DNA of 64,000 nucleotides from Ailanthus altissimus (lineage: Eukaryota > Streptophyta > Magnoliopsida > Sapindales > Simaroubaceae). The stretch is taken from positions 26,138,001 through 26,202,000 of the forward strand of contig OX327700.1 in the NCBI GenBank assembly GCA_946807835.1, in the 5' to 3' direction. This document shows positions 48,801-61,125 of this stretch, one piece after another. The translations under genes and the position numbers were made by a program. The notes under the pieces were generated by a model that saw nothing but the letters and a program-made list of their open reading frames with translations, did no database searches and was not told the origin of the DNA. Numbering within the stretch: the stretch's first letter is position 1; every line of letters begins with the position of its first letter.

Positions 48801-51800
48801 TTTCACTGAGTTTATGCAAGAACTCTATCAGCAAAACAGTGAAAGCAACTTTTATTACTGTACCATTGACCTGTAGATCTGCATATTGTGGCCACTGCAT
48901 CCTAAATGGGACTTGGTCATTCAAAAGCATACACCAAGCCTGAAAATAACATCAAAGCAGAACATGAGCACATGATTAACTAAGAGAATATCGGTAAAGC
49001 TTAAGGCATCTTATATGCTAGCCAACCTGAACATCGTATTCTTGCTTTGACAGTAAATCCTTGTCTGCCCTTGTAATTTGAAATGTTTTCTCCACACTCT
49101 GTACTGGGTTTGTGCTGGAAAATATGAGATATATATTACAAAGTAAATACTACTGGAAATCAATGTCCATGGCACATATATGCAGCCACCCCCAAACCGC
49201 CATATAATGAATGAAATGAAAAGAACATACCGAATACAAATTATTTAGCAGAATAATCATACATGAGATATAAATTAGAGTGGATGATACAGGTTTTGAG
49301 AGGTTAATAGAATAATCATGCTATGTTTGACCTACAAATAGATCCACGCGTGATAAGATCATCACCAAACTCAAAATATCATAAAACCATTAATAGTTTC
49401 GTCTAACTCGGTTTACTGCAATAGTTAGTAGCTTATAATAATACATAATAATTGTTAGGAATTCTATGAGAAACACTTGACGAAGACTCCTATGACTCCA
49501 TGAACACAAAACACACTATAAGTTGCAACATAAGTCAAACATTTTACCTCTGAAGTTGAATGAAAGAATACTGAACCAGAATACATGTTAATCTGGATAC
49601 CTACCACAACATATGGTAATCCATATACAAAAAACCAGCTTATTGAGTCCACTTCAAATAACCAATGACATCTCTTGCTACTTACCTCCACTTCAGCTTT
49701 TACTTCGTGAAAAGGAAAAAGTATTAACCTGAGTGTGTATTTTTTTTTCCTCAAAAACAAAAGGGTTGTTTGTTAAAATCTAAACAATTAACCACCTTAC
49801 TGCATTCATTTCAGAAGTAGAGTGAACTCTCTATGCTAGCTTTCTCCAGTTTATTTAAAAAACTTACACAGTTTCAACAACTACAAAGGGGAAAAAAAGG
49901 AAAAACAAATAAAATCCACATACGTCATATTTAAAGAAAGTCTAGAAGGGTGTGCAGGTATAATCAACTCACCCATCAGTTGGATTATTCATTGAGGTCA
50001 ACTTCACAGGATATAAGGGATGTGCAATTGAAACCCAGAAACTGTGAAAAGAACCACATTAATAAGAAGAACCATCAGCCAGTTTACCTGACTATTATGC
50101 TTGAGGTGATGTACAAATCATACAAAACCAAACCACATTACATGAAAATCAAGGACTTATGTTACATACGGGTCAGCTCGGCTGAGTCTACAGAGTTCAC
50201 AATAAAATAATTCAGGAATTGGTGGATTTCCCTCCATAGGTTTCTCAGGGATTATGACACAACTCATGTGTTGCCACACGTGACATCTAGGATCATCACA
50301 CTGCAAATCAGCAAAAAGGGGACAGGAAAGAAAGAATCAACAATTCATTGTCAGTAATAGAGATGAAAACTGAAATAAACAGCTGCAACTCGGATGCTTA
50401 CAAGATGCAACTGTTTCCACATAAACAATAATATGCAGGAGCAACCACAAATACTACTTAAACATGATCTGAGCATGTAAAAGGGCATAAAAAGTACACA
50501 TAGATATTATAACCTCGATCATTGACTCAGTTTCCAGTGAACTCCCACAAGGACAGCGAACTTTAGTATCTAATTGAGAGTAGTCATCCACTTCCCCTTT
50601 AATTTTTATGTTACTGCTATTTGAAACGCCCTGTCCTCCCTTTGATGCTAAGTCAGTGGCCACAGAAACCTGCAATTTTCTGGGAATAAGAACAGACAAT
50701 GTATACATGTCAGAAGCAGGATTAAAGGCATATCATTGAAGTATATAGAGGGCACGCTATAGCTCAAAAGACTTGTAACTGAAAACTAGAATTATCACAT
50801 GAAAGGAAACATCTCTAGATCGAAAACTATTCATACTTCACCATCAAAAAAAGGAAACTCGGAAGGCATGAATAGCATGATAAACTGAATCATACAATGG
50901 AGGTACAAAAATTAAGAAGACAACCTGTACGTGTCATCAACCAGTTTTGCCACCTCTTCCTTACTAACGGCACTCTTCTTTGCCCAAATCTTGGAAACTG
51001 AAAAAGAATTATAGCAAAACAACGTAAGCACCACAAAACTCTCTCTAAGATTGCACACAGAAACATGCTTAGAGAAATATATCTCTCTCTTACACAATCT
51101 AATTCCTCTCTTTCTCCTCTCTCACTCTCCCTACCCAATGACATCAGAATACAATTCTCAGTCCCTCCCTCCCTCCTCCCCCAAAAATCCACCACCCACA
51201 CCAAGTAAATTTAGCGCCTATTGGATAGCAAATAATTGACATCTGAAACTTCTCTGAGAAAAAGTAAAACAGTGCGAACATCTTTAGTTTTCCACGACAT
51301 ACTAAAGATTGAATAATTCAATAATTGACCATCAAAACAATTCTTACATATTCAGGAGGAAGTTAGAAATGGAAAAAGAAAAAAAATGACCTTGATCATC
51401 TGAGAGAATAGCTAATATCCGATCAACTAGATCCTGCACATAAATACAGTACGAAAAAGATCAAACACAATCATTCAACGATATCCGAAACATAGCAAGA
51501 AAGCTGACTTAAGTTAAAAAATTTCCTTTAATTTTTTTTCCTTTTGTGTGCATTTTTTTTTTTTGGCTCGGGGGTGAGATGTTGCAGATTGCCCGGGAAT
51601 TTGGGAAATTTTCAACTGAATACATGGAGCGATAAAGGACCACCAACAGACAAGCATTCACTGAAAATAGTGAAAGCTAGCTACAGATTATTTTTAACCT
51701 TAATTTCCCATGCCTGTAATTGAGGGGGAGTGAAGACAGAAAGGTGGGCTAAGTTATGTTTATAGGAGAAGCAAGGAAAGCAAGAGAATTAATAAATAAT

Positions 51801-52878
51801 AAAAGGCATGGCCGCTGTTATCTAATAGCACAGATAACTAACAGCTGAGGTTATAAATCTAAAAAACATATCTGAGCTACACTCAACACATCAAATTTAT
51901 AATAAGACAAGTAATAATAAGTCTATTTGAAGATAATTCTAAGAACACAGAAATGTATATACTAATGTCCGCTGCTGGCAAGTTGAGACTTAAAGGGCCA
52001 ATTATCATCAATAACATAGAACTTGATAGCGGGACCATTTCATGCAAGATATGAGCAATATATAAGAAATTATACCTGCTTTTTTCCCTGCTTCGAAAGA
52101 CCTAATTGAGTGAGTACATCCTTGAGCTCCTTTATTCGAAAATATGCCAATTTGTCCTGCAAGAGGAGATGCAAGGTGTCAAAAATTTTGCGTTCCAGCA
52201 TGCAGTAGAATGAGAAGAGGGGGAAAAATCATAAATTTTTGTGTTGATGCACACACGTCAAAAGCTTTTAAAGGGGGAGATGCAGCAAATTTCATCCCCC
52301 AAACATCTCATTCCTCCATTTCCAATTCTTTAATCTCTATTTTATTCAATTAATTTATCCATCCAATGCAACGCATTTTCTTCTCTACTATATTGAGTGC
52401 ATATAGTGAATTCAAAAGGGCAACATAAAGTGAATAAGCAACACTCTCCATCAAGTATGAATACCCAGTCTCTTAGAGCGTAATCAACAGAAAGCTCAAG
52501 TGTCAAGAAAGAGTAAAAACCCCAGGCACCCACGCAATTGAGTCGCTATATTCTACTTTGTGCTTTACCCAACTAAATAAAGTATGCCACAAATATGCTT
52601 ACAAAATTTACTCTTAGACTATAATGAAATATGGCACATACTCCATAACTTTCCATCACTCAAATTCGCAATTAATCAAGTTCCTTCCCTCACCATCTTC
52701 CAGTTTACAACTCCAAATGAATCTAACTGAACCACACTAATAAAATTACAAATAACAAGCCAAAAAAAAAAAAGCAATTAGCACATATTAACAACAGTAA
52801 GATAATATAAATAAATAAACTGAAGAGGCAACAACACCAAATATATTTAATTACCTTGCAACTAGCAACCAAATCCAT
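36892..52878 (-). CDS. SIZ1: SUMO E3 ligase SIZ1 (PIAS family, 881 aa, 16 exons)
   Basis: A nuclear E3 that transfers SUMO to many targets in phosphate, temperature, salicylate and flowering responses. Exons in transcript order: 52878-52855, 52156-52076, 51433-51391, 50997-50925, 50679-50514, 50300-50170, 50041-49973, 49114-49027, 48939-48864, 48580-48507, 48217-48110, 39741-39580, 39000-38896, 38797-38717, 38628-37404, 37031-36892 (2646 nt, phases consistent). Domains: SAP, residues about 9-45 ([20 protein letters not shown]). Plant-type PHD finger, about 112-170 ([20 protein letters not shown]). PINIT region, about 195-320. SP-RING, about 361-415 ([29 protein letters not shown]). SUMO-interacting motif VIVLSDSED near 604. 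A Ser-rich tail ends [13 protein letters not shown]. Exon 1 codes for only 8 residues. The 8.4-kb intron 48109-39742 holds nested retrotransposons, and the intron after exon 13 has a GC donor. Confidence 0.96.
40210..40373 (-). repeat. Copia 3' LTR
   Basis: 164 bp. In plus orientation it starts 'tgtgaagaaacgggagaga' and ends 'gtatttcaata'. The element's terminal TG (minus strand) has changed to TA in this copy. Confidence 0.92.
40444..41519 (-). pseudogene. Copia reverse transcriptase / RNase H remnant
   Basis: Minus-strand frames give the RT core [13 protein letters not shown] with downstream [20 protein letters not shown] and [12 protein letters not shown] (41382-40960). After a frame break come the RNase H end [35 protein letters not shown] and a final [11 protein letters not shown] (40674-40444). 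These are diagnostic Ty1/copia motifs. At least two frame breaks separate the pieces. The sequence stops at the Gypsy insertion and resumes beyond it. Confidence 0.9.
41520..42030 (-). repeat. Gypsy 3' LTR (511 bp)
   Basis: It has the inverted termini TGTCACG...CGTGACA. Compared with the upper LTR it lacks a short stretch containing 'actcccccacctaccac' and does not contain the inverted duplication found there. Confidence 0.92.
42081..42368 (-). pseudogene. Chromodomain remnant of the Gypsy element
   Basis: This frame contains [18 protein letters not shown], typical of the C-terminal chromodomain of plant chromoviruses. It is in a different frame from the gag-protease frame that overlaps its start, so a frameshift separates the two. 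Confidence 0.75.
42343..44556 (-). pseudogene. Gypsy gag-protease polyprotein with internal deletion
   Basis: One minus-strand frame runs 44556 to 42343, broken by a single TAG at 43512-43510. The first part is a retrotransposon gag domain ([17 protein letters not shown], then [15 protein letters not shown]). After the stop come a zinc knuckle, [13 protein letters not shown] (C-x2-C-x3-H-x4-C, as in chromoviruses), and an aspartic protease ([27 protein letters not shown]). At about 42540 the frame passes directly from the very start of an RT domain ([11 protein letters not shown]) to the integrase tail ([27 protein letters not shown]). About 3 kb of a normal pol gene is missing, yet the frame is kept across the junction. 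Confidence 0.88.
44551..45604 (-). repeat. Gypsy 5' LTR with internal inverted duplication (about 1.05 kb)
   Basis: 44551-44909 matches the start of the lower LTR. 44910 to about 45240 is an inverted copy of LTR interior. About 45241-45604 is again direct and runs to the LTR end 'gggcgtgaca'. The adjoining inverted and direct parts form a near-perfect palindrome with arms of roughly 280-330 bp. Confidence 0.9.
45605..47300 (-). pseudogene. Copia gag / integrase remnant
   Basis: On the minus strand, 47292-47107 holds a zinc-knuckle-like [13 protein letters not shown], and 47091-46900 continues the gag-protease region. Around 46410 is ESCQLGKH, part of the zinc-binding integrase N terminus, followed by stops. 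46222-45929 resembles the integrase core but is frameshifted. The Gypsy element breaks the gene between integrase and RT. Confidence 0.75.
47521..47684 (-). repeat. Copia 5' LTR
   Basis: 164 bp. In plus orientation it starts 'tgtgaagaaacaggagaga' and ends 'gtactttaaca'. The primer-binding site abuts it at 47520-47508. Confidence 0.93.
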
Positions 52879-54462
52879 ATCTCTGTTTTGCTCTTTTTCT
52901 CCTCAACAAAAAAAAGGCCGCAAATCAGTACTCAATCAACAGCTGCAAACTCCGACAATCAATCAAAAATCAGCCCATATAGTTTCCACACAGCTATCGA
53001 TCTAATAAAAGCAATCAAAATGAATCTGATTAAATTCAATCCGAAACCAAATAATCGCCGATATTTAACATATAAAACGAAATTAATCAGATAGCTTACG
53101 ATATGAAAATTTAAATTTAGATGAATTGGTGAAATTAGCAATTGGGGTTTGCGAAAAGTGTAAAAACGAATCACCGACCTAAGACCTCGCTTTATTGACC
53201 AGAGGAAAAGAACGAACCAACCAGAAAGAACGGAACAACTCAAACCCACCAAATTTTACAAAAGTCACGGACCTATCGCCGATTATCAAATCCGGTTTTT
53301 TCAACGGTTTACGTCCGGGTTTAGTTTCGGTGCGGTTGCCGCGTGGAAATTGTGATGCACGCCATTACGTTATTTTATTCTCATTCTCATTTCTTTTTAA
53401 GTGAGAAGGTTTAGGGTGTGGCTAATTTCATTTGATGAGTTAGTAGACGGTTACTCTTGATCGTTGATTTGATGGAATTCCAAATTGTTGACTTCTAGAA
53501 TCTTCTTTAAGCACATTTACTAGGGGCGCCGCCGCTCTCCAAATATTTAATTTAATTATGGATAAACCCCTCATATTTAATAAAAGTACAAAATAATCTC
53601 CATAACGTGTTAAAGAAAACCATCAGAAATTTTCATTTGAAACAATTATTTTGATTGATGACAAATTGATTTTTTTTTTATTTAGAAAATTTCATAACCT
53701 TTCACCTTTTAATTGACAAATTAACTCATACCACTTTTAGGTCAGAATTTTTATTTAAAATGATAAAAATATATTGTAAATATTTTTAATTTACAAACAG
53801 GAGAAAAACAAAATATTATTTACAGAAACAAAAATAAAGGAAAATTAAATATTAAGGGACTTTATTATTCATTTGGATTTAGCTCAAATATAAGTGGGAA
53901 ATTGGTGGCATGCAAAATCTGATGCTGCCAAGTGTTAGTGGATGTGGCTAAAAGATGGAGAGACAAACACGCTATAACATCTTCCTTTGAATATCAACTA
54001 CTTTTACAATTGTATTGACTTTATCAAGGAAGAATCGGTGAGACATAAACTAAAGCAAAATAAATACAAACTTTTGATGAATCATAAATTAGCGTAGGAC
54101 GCGTAATTGTCTTTGTTAAAAAATTTTTACCAGTAAAAATTTAGTGGAATACAACTCGATTTAAAAAAAAAAGTACAGTAAATATAAGTTTAAAATAATT
54201 GTAAAAGATCATTAGTAGAATATGTTCCTCTTGATCTAAAGCTCTCCTCAAATTATTATGTATTGATTTAATAGTTTATTAAATTGACTTTTTAACATAT
54301 ATGTGACTAAATTTTTAATGAATAAATATGTAAAATTATTAGTGAAACAAGTTTATTTAACATTAATTTTTTTGGAGTTCACGAGTACATAATAACTTTG
54401 GTAAGATATATTTAATTTTATCTTATTTGATGTATTATTTTTTACTTGAGCAATGCAAACAT
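52879..54462. other. SIZ1 leader and promoter, then intergenic DNA
   Basis: 52879 to about 53200 is probably SIZ1 5' UTR (it may contain an intron). The region beyond is A+T-rich with no gene. About 53826-53949 is similar to the last 150 bp of the window (see the repeat entries). Confidence 0.45.
53826..53949 (+). repeat. Long-distance direct repeat, copy 1
   Basis: It shares 'tttattattcatttggatt', 'gaaattggtggcatgcaaaa' and 'tgatgctgc/tatgctgc' in the same order with 63847-64000. The right-hand copy has about 17 extra bases in the middle. Confidence 0.85.
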
Positions 54463-57080
54463 TAAAAGGTGGGCAATTTGAAATCGGGATGGGTTCGAGA
54501 TTTACTGTTGGGGCACGAGATAATTTCAGGATATGGGTCATTTTTTGCTCATGTCTCTAATTAATTTAATTATGTATTTTTGGTTTAAAATTTTAGTTTT
54601 GAAATTTTTTTAAACATTAATAATTTTTATTGTTAATTTTTTTGTGCTTAAATACGTTAAATGTTATATTTTCAATTTTAATTACGTTAATGTTATAATT
54701 TCGATTCTAATTTTAATTTTACTTACATTAATATTATAATTTTTATTCTAATTTTAATTTTAATTACATTAAATATTATATTTTTAATTTTAATTTTAAT
54801 TTTAACTGCGTTAAATACTATAATTCTAATTTCTATTATTTAAACTTAAATATTATAATTCCAAATCAATAAATTTAATTTCAATTACATTAAGTATTAT
54901 ATTTTCGATTCTAATTTTAATTCCACTTACGTTAATGTTATAATTCTTATTTCAATTTTAATTTCAATTATGTTAAATATTATAATTTTAATTTTAATTT
55001 TAATTTTAATTATATTAAATGTTATAATTCCTATTTCATATTTAATTTCGCTTATGTTAATGTTATAATTTATATTCCAATTTTAATTTCACTTACATTA
55101 ATATTATAATTCATATTCAAATTTTAATTTCAACTATATTAAATATTATAATTCTAATTCTAATTCTAATTTTAATTGCATTAAATGCTATAATTCTAAT
55201 TTTTAATTATAATTTCTACTACTTAAATTTAAATATTATAATTTCAAATTAACAAATCCAATTTCAATTTTGATTACATTAAGTGTTATATTTTCAATTC
55301 TAATTTTAATTTCACTTGCGTTAATGTTATAATTCTTATTCTAATTTTAATTTCAACTATGTTAAATATTATAATTTTGATTCCAATTTCAATTTTAATT
55401 ATGTTAAATGTTATAATTATGATTCTAATTTTAATTTAACTTATGTTAACGTTATAATTTATATTCCAATTTTAATTTACTTATATTAATATTATAATTC
55501 ATATTCCAATTTTAATTTCAACTATGTTAAATGTTATAATTCTAATTTTAATTTTAATTATATTAAATGTTATAATTCCAATTCTAATTCTAATTTTTAC
55601 TATTTAAACTTAAATGTTATAATTATAAATCAACAAATCCAATTTTAATTTCAATTACGTTAAGTGTTAAATTTCGAATTCTAATTTTGATTCCAGTTAT
55701 GTTAATGTTATAATTTTTTTCTAATTTTAATTTCAACTGTGTTAAATGTTATAATTTCGATTCTAATTTTAATTTTAATTACGTTAAATGTTATAATTTT
55801 GATTCAAATATTAACTCCACTTACATTAATGTTATAATTCTTATTCAAATTTTAATTTCACTTACGTTAACAATATAATTTATATTCCAATTTTAGTTTC
55901 AACTACGTTAAATGTTATAATTCTAATTTCAGTTTCAATTACGTTGAGTGTTATAATTCTGATTCTAATTTTAACTCCACTTACGTTAATGTTATAATTC
56001 TTATTTCAATTTTAATTTCAACTATGTTAAATTTTATAATTCCGATTCTAATTTTAATTTCAACCACATTCAATTTTATAATTCCGATTCTAGTTATAAT
56101 TTGCACTACGTTAAACTTAAATGTTATAATTCCAAATCAACAAATTCAATTTCAATTACGTTAAATGTTATAATCCAAATCTAATTTTGATTTCGACTAT
56201 GTTAAATGTTATAATTCAAAATCTAATTTTAATTTCTATTATGTTAAATGTCATAATTCCAAATCGTAAATATAATTTTAATTTTAATTACGTTAAATGT
56301 TATAATTCGATTCTAATTTTAATTTTAACTATGTTAAATTTTATAATTTCGATTCCAATTCTAATTTCAATTTTATTAAATGTTATAATTCCAAATCGCA
56401 AATCCAATTTCAATTTCAATTACGTTAAATATTATAATTCCAATTCAAATTCTAGTATCAACTACGTTAAATGCTATAATCAAAATTCAATTTTAATTTC
56501 AATTACGTTAAATATTATAATTTGATAATTTCGATTCCAATTCTAATTTTAATTTTATTAAATGTTATAATCCAAATCCAATTTTAATTTCAACTAAGTT
56601 AAATATTATAATTTCAAACTCAATTTCAATTTTAATTACATTAAATATAATTTTAATTTCAATTTCAATTTCAATTACGTTCATTATTATAATTTTAAAT
56701 CTAATTTAATATTAATAATTTAATTAATCTCCAATATCAAATTGCTTAAATAGAGGCATGAATACAAATTAAGATGAATTGTTTTTTTTTTAAAAAAGAA
56801 AGTTTATAATTTATTAATTAACTTATAAATTTATAAAAATTACATTAAATTAAATTAACTTATAATTTACTAATTAACTAATAAAATTCAGTCTTTTATT
56901 ATATTTTCTTAAAAAAATTACATATTAAAAAAAATTCAAGTTCGGGTCAGGACTCAGTTTGGGATAGGATTAAGACATTTGAGTCCCTCATTTTTCGTTT
57001 CGAACACGTCCTGATCATTCCTCCAATCTCATCTCGTCCCGAAATCTCTTGGACGGGACAAGACTTTTGCCTACCCCTAG
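54463..57080. mobile_element. Possible hAT-like non-autonomous element around a minisatellite
   Basis: The left edge reads 'taaaaggtgggcaa', and the reverse complement of the right edge reads 'ctaggggtaggcaa'. Both resemble the GGGGTGGGCA termini common in plant hAT elements. Just inside each end lies G+C-richer text, 'cgggatgggttcgag' on the left and 'cgtcccgaaatctc' on the right. There is no transposase, and the flanking 8-mers do not match convincingly. It could also be an unrelated satellite with chance ends. Confidence 0.4.
54640..56700. repeat. A+T-rich minisatellite, about 2 kb, unit about 40 bp
   Basis: Dozens of diverged copies of a unit built on 'ttacgttaaatgttataatt' followed by 'cgattctaattttaatttca'. 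'Aattacgttaa' and 'gttataatt' recur every 35-45 bp across the tract. A 112-codon frame within it (56187-56525) is just the repeat translated (NYVKCYN-like units), not a gene. Confidence 0.92.
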
Positions 57081-57634
57081 TAAACACCATTATCTTCACA
57101 TATATTTTTAATATGATAGATGAGTTATTGTAGTCATATTCATTTTTTGATTGCTTTATGTAATGTAAAATTTTCTACATAATTCAATGAGGTAGCAACA
57201 ATAGTTTGCTTTATGAATTTCTAAGAAATTGTTGCACCATTATAAATAAAAAACATATCATGTTATGAGCGGACTTTTTAGGGATTAAATAAATAACCTG
57301 TATCGACATAACCAATAAAATCTAGATTTTGTGTTAGCTCATTTATTGGCAAGGTTAAGTTTTGAACTAATCAGAACTTTACTGAGAATGTTGTATTTGA
57401 TCTAGTACATTGTGTTAAATATAATAAAACACCAATCTAACTCAAGTAAAATATTTATAGACCAAATATATATTCGCCTCTCTCTTTAGGATGAAATGGA
57501 TACTTTTTAGGATCAAGAGATTGAACAACCATTGGAGTACTTATTGTAAAACCTTTATCCGTGTTGAAAAGTTTCAAAATTTTCTCAACATAATTTCTTT
57601 GATAGATAAAGATTTAATTTGAACCGTGCTTAAT

Positions 57635-57868
57635 CTACATCCCAAGACAGTATCTAGTTTTCTCAAAATCTTTTATCTCAAATTCACTCTTCAAATACTC
57701 AACAGTTTTTTGGAGCTCTTCAAGAGTTCCAGTTAGATTCATGTCATTGACATAAGCTACTATGATTGCATAACAAGATTCCGACTTCTTGATAAATACA
57801 TAAGGACAAATAGGATCATTAATATATTTCTCTTTCATCAAGAACTTACAAAGATGATTATACCACAT
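57635..57868 (-). pseudogene. Copia reverse transcriptase fragment
   Basis: A 77-codon frame with the copia RT signature around MWYNHLCKFLMKEKY, ICPYVFIKKSESCYAIIVAY and FEIKDFEKTRYCLGM. The catalytic YVDD is changed to YVND, and the neighbouring parts of the domain are in other frames. Confidence 0.85.
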
Positions 57869-57919
57869 GTGTTTAGATTACACTTACAAAGATGATTATA
57901 CCACATGTGTTTAGATTAC
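57844..57919 (+). repeat. 38-bp tandem duplication in the copia RT remnant
   Basis: Two identical units, 57844-57881 and 57882-57919, begin 'acttacaaagatgattatac' and end 'tttagattac'. The duplication adds bases that break the RT frame. Confidence 0.95.
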
Positions 57920-59045
57920 TTCAATTCATACATAGATTTTTTTAACTTTGTATCATATTAGTTACGATGTGGTGATTTTAAAAACTTCAGGCATTTTGAA
58001 TGAATGATTTTCATATAAATATTAATATCAAATGACTTATATAAGTAAGGTCTCACCACAATCAAGAGACTCATGTTAACTTTTTCTAATACAAGTAAAC
58101 TAATTAGGAATCGAAACGTAATGGCATCCATAATAGGAGAATAAATCTCTTTATAATCAATACAAGATCTTTGAGAAAAACACTAAGCAACTAGTCTCTT
58201 TATATCTCACAATTTTATTTTTTTCGTTAAGTTTCTTTATTAAAAAATAATTTATAGCCAACGGTTTTGACACATTTTAGTGTCTAGACCACATGTCCAA
58301 ATACTTCATGTTTGGCTAAAAAAATTAATTATACTTGAGTTACTTTTTTCCATTTTAGCTAACACGCCTCAGTTTGCATTCATCAATAAACAATGGTTCA
58401 GAATCATCATTTATAATTTTAGTTATCACTGTGAATGCAAACACATCATTAATGATTCTTTTTTTTTTCTTTCTAGTCTTTTTTTAGGCTTGAACCACTT
58501 TTAATACTTGAGTCGCTTTTGAGACTCTCATTATATTAGAATTGTTGTGCTTTTTTATGAGTGTTTTCCATAGCCCAAGCATCATTTATAATAAGATCTT
58601 GATTATGTATTTTCCTTTTTCGTAGAGTTGAGTCTTTTGAACCGATTGGTCTACCATGCTTTTAACATGTAATAGACATTTTCTTAGACGCTCTTTTAAT
58701 ACATTGCTCTTTAAGAATAACTATTCGAGTTAGTATTCTAATAGTTGACACATATAACTTAGTTACTTTTAATGCGTCCATGAATGCATCAAGCAGCTGA
58801 TTTGTAATTTATTTTAGATGAATATCCTTTGCACATCATTTTCACTTTGTATGGTGTAAGGATATATTTTATGCCTATTTTTTAAGGTCACATTTCAAAA
58901 TAATTATGCCTATTTTTTTAAGGTGTTCTTCTTATTCTCAATCGAGAAAAATTTGTCTAATCAAAATGATAATCTGCAAAACATATAGTAAACAAACCAC
59001 TTATTAAGGGTTTCAGAAATCTAATAATAGATGGTGAGTTAAAAC

Positions 59046-61125
59046 TGTTGGCGGAGGATCTTAATACATGTGGGTATATGTAAGTGTAAGTGTGTCTATT
59101 GCCTAAACACGTATCATATACGAATTTTAGCGCGGCGAAAACGTAAAAACAACAATAAATACAATAATTAACATATATTAATCTCATTAATATATAAGTA
59201 AGGTTTGAGAATTTACCTCAATGTGTAACGTTATACATGTATTTCCTCGGAATCCACATGAAAACCAACTCGTAAGCAGTTCTAGTCACCAACACGGTGG
59301 GCTTGGTAAACTAGAACAGCAGCCCTCTACGCAGCACTGGGTTTAGCTCTTAAACTCCAAAATGGTTGATGTGTGTTTTTATCATTTTCTCCAAAAGGAT
59401 AAGAAATAGAGAATTTGAAGTAATTCACAATTGCTCCAATTAGAAGCATAGGAAAAATGAAACAATTTCATTCCCCTCCCCCATTTTTTTTCTTCTCTTC
59501 TTCTTCTTCTTCTTCTCCTCCTCCTCCTCCTCCATTTCGTTTGCTCCATTTCTCTCTCACGGGCATAATGACGGGCATAATGCCCATACACACACACTTT
59601 TCCTCTTCTCTCTCTCTTTCTCTTTATATATATATATATATAATATAATAATAATATATAATATAATATAATAAGAGAGATATTTTAATTATTTAACCAT
59701 TAAATAATTAAAGTGAGAAATGATCATTTTGCCCCTCATGAATAGTTACCAAGTTTATCCCCTAGTAGGTCCCATCAAATCCCACACTTTGGTAAACTCA
59801 ACTGAGGGTTCATAATACGCCACGTGTCATAATACAATTAGTAAATAACAATTATTAACTAATTGTTATATTTAACACGTAAATACAGACACGCACGTAT
59901 TCCCGTGATTGTGGTAAATATTGTTGGATTAAATAGTTTAATCTGACACGCTGCTCCAATGCACAACGTGTACACTCCATATCGCGGGACTCCCTAGGTC
60001 CTACGCCTGATTCATCAAATAGAACAATTCTATGAGTCTGTGAGCAATGCCCCACACACACGTCACGGATATAGAAATTAGTGCGTTAAACCATACAAGC
60101 TAAGGTTATAACGCATACGTATAATCCTTCCTTCATGATATCCTGGATGTGCGGGGATATAGATTATCACCGTTAAATCCCTTAGTGCTCATTCATGTCT
60201 TATCTCTAAACTCATATCTCACTGAACAATATGCGCAAAATCCTTTGCCATATTGTTCTACCCTGATGAAACTTTTTTCCGGGATGGTTGCTTGTGGCCA
60301 CAAGACTTTCTGAGATACAGTCTCGAAGCATCTGGATATCTAACTCCATATACGAGCTGACAGATCTCATATCTGTATACACCGAACTTCATAAGCATCG
60401 GACCATATCCAGCGACACCCAGCGATCACACCATGAAAGGTCTGTAACATGCATGGAACCAAAGTATGATGGATCACTTACAAGCCCACTATGGCACTTA
60501 GGTTAAAGGACCACGTATACTAAACTCGAGAGGACCTTCCGTTGACGACTTACATTGGGTGTCTATCAGAGGCCTTCGTGAGTCTGTCTCATATCTAGTC
60601 CTAACTAGATACCCATATGTCAATACGAGCTCCAAGCTCACGGTCGGCTAGGAACGACCATCTATACCCTATAGGTACTACATATGCTGATCTATATAAA
60701 AGTATCCACCGACAGACCCGCATCGACAGAAATAGATCAGGGACAATTATTCGAGAACATACTTTCGCAACTTGTATTTTCTGACACTCGATTGCAACTC
60801 TTGCAACTATACAGTTACTAGTATATTCTCAGGTCTATGTCTTATTACAGACAAGGCTCCAACTCTTGGATTTGCTGAGTATTATAACCAGCTAACACTT
60901 AACTGTACTAACATTTAGTAATTATATCTCTTAGCGTGGCTAACCATGAGCTCTTATCTAAACTCCTTTAAATATGATCCGAACTCCTTCAGATCTATAA
61001 TGTCTATAACGTTACATGCATAATACCATATATATGGGTATTAACGATTTAATGAGAATATACACTTGTATAAATACACAAGTATATGTACATTCAGGGA
61101 TGACACATAAGCACCGACCCTAACA
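59046..61125. mobile_element. Probable solo LTR (2.08 kb) inside the copia remnant
   Basis: The block starts 'tgttggcggagg' and ends 'gaccctaaca', i.e. TG...CA with short inverted termini (TGTTGG / TGTTAGG). 'aaaac' precedes it and 'aaaat' follows (4 of 5 match, a possible 5-bp target duplication). It interrupts copia-derived sequence and has no gag-pol frame of its own. It includes trinucleotide runs (59490-59533) and a TA/AT tract (about 59625-59670). A complete element was not found, so a solo LTR left by recombination fits best. Confidence 0.6.

Noticed and set aside
56187..56525. 112-codon frame with repeated NYVKCYN-like units
   Set aside because: It is translation of the minisatellite unit, with no start context or conservation.
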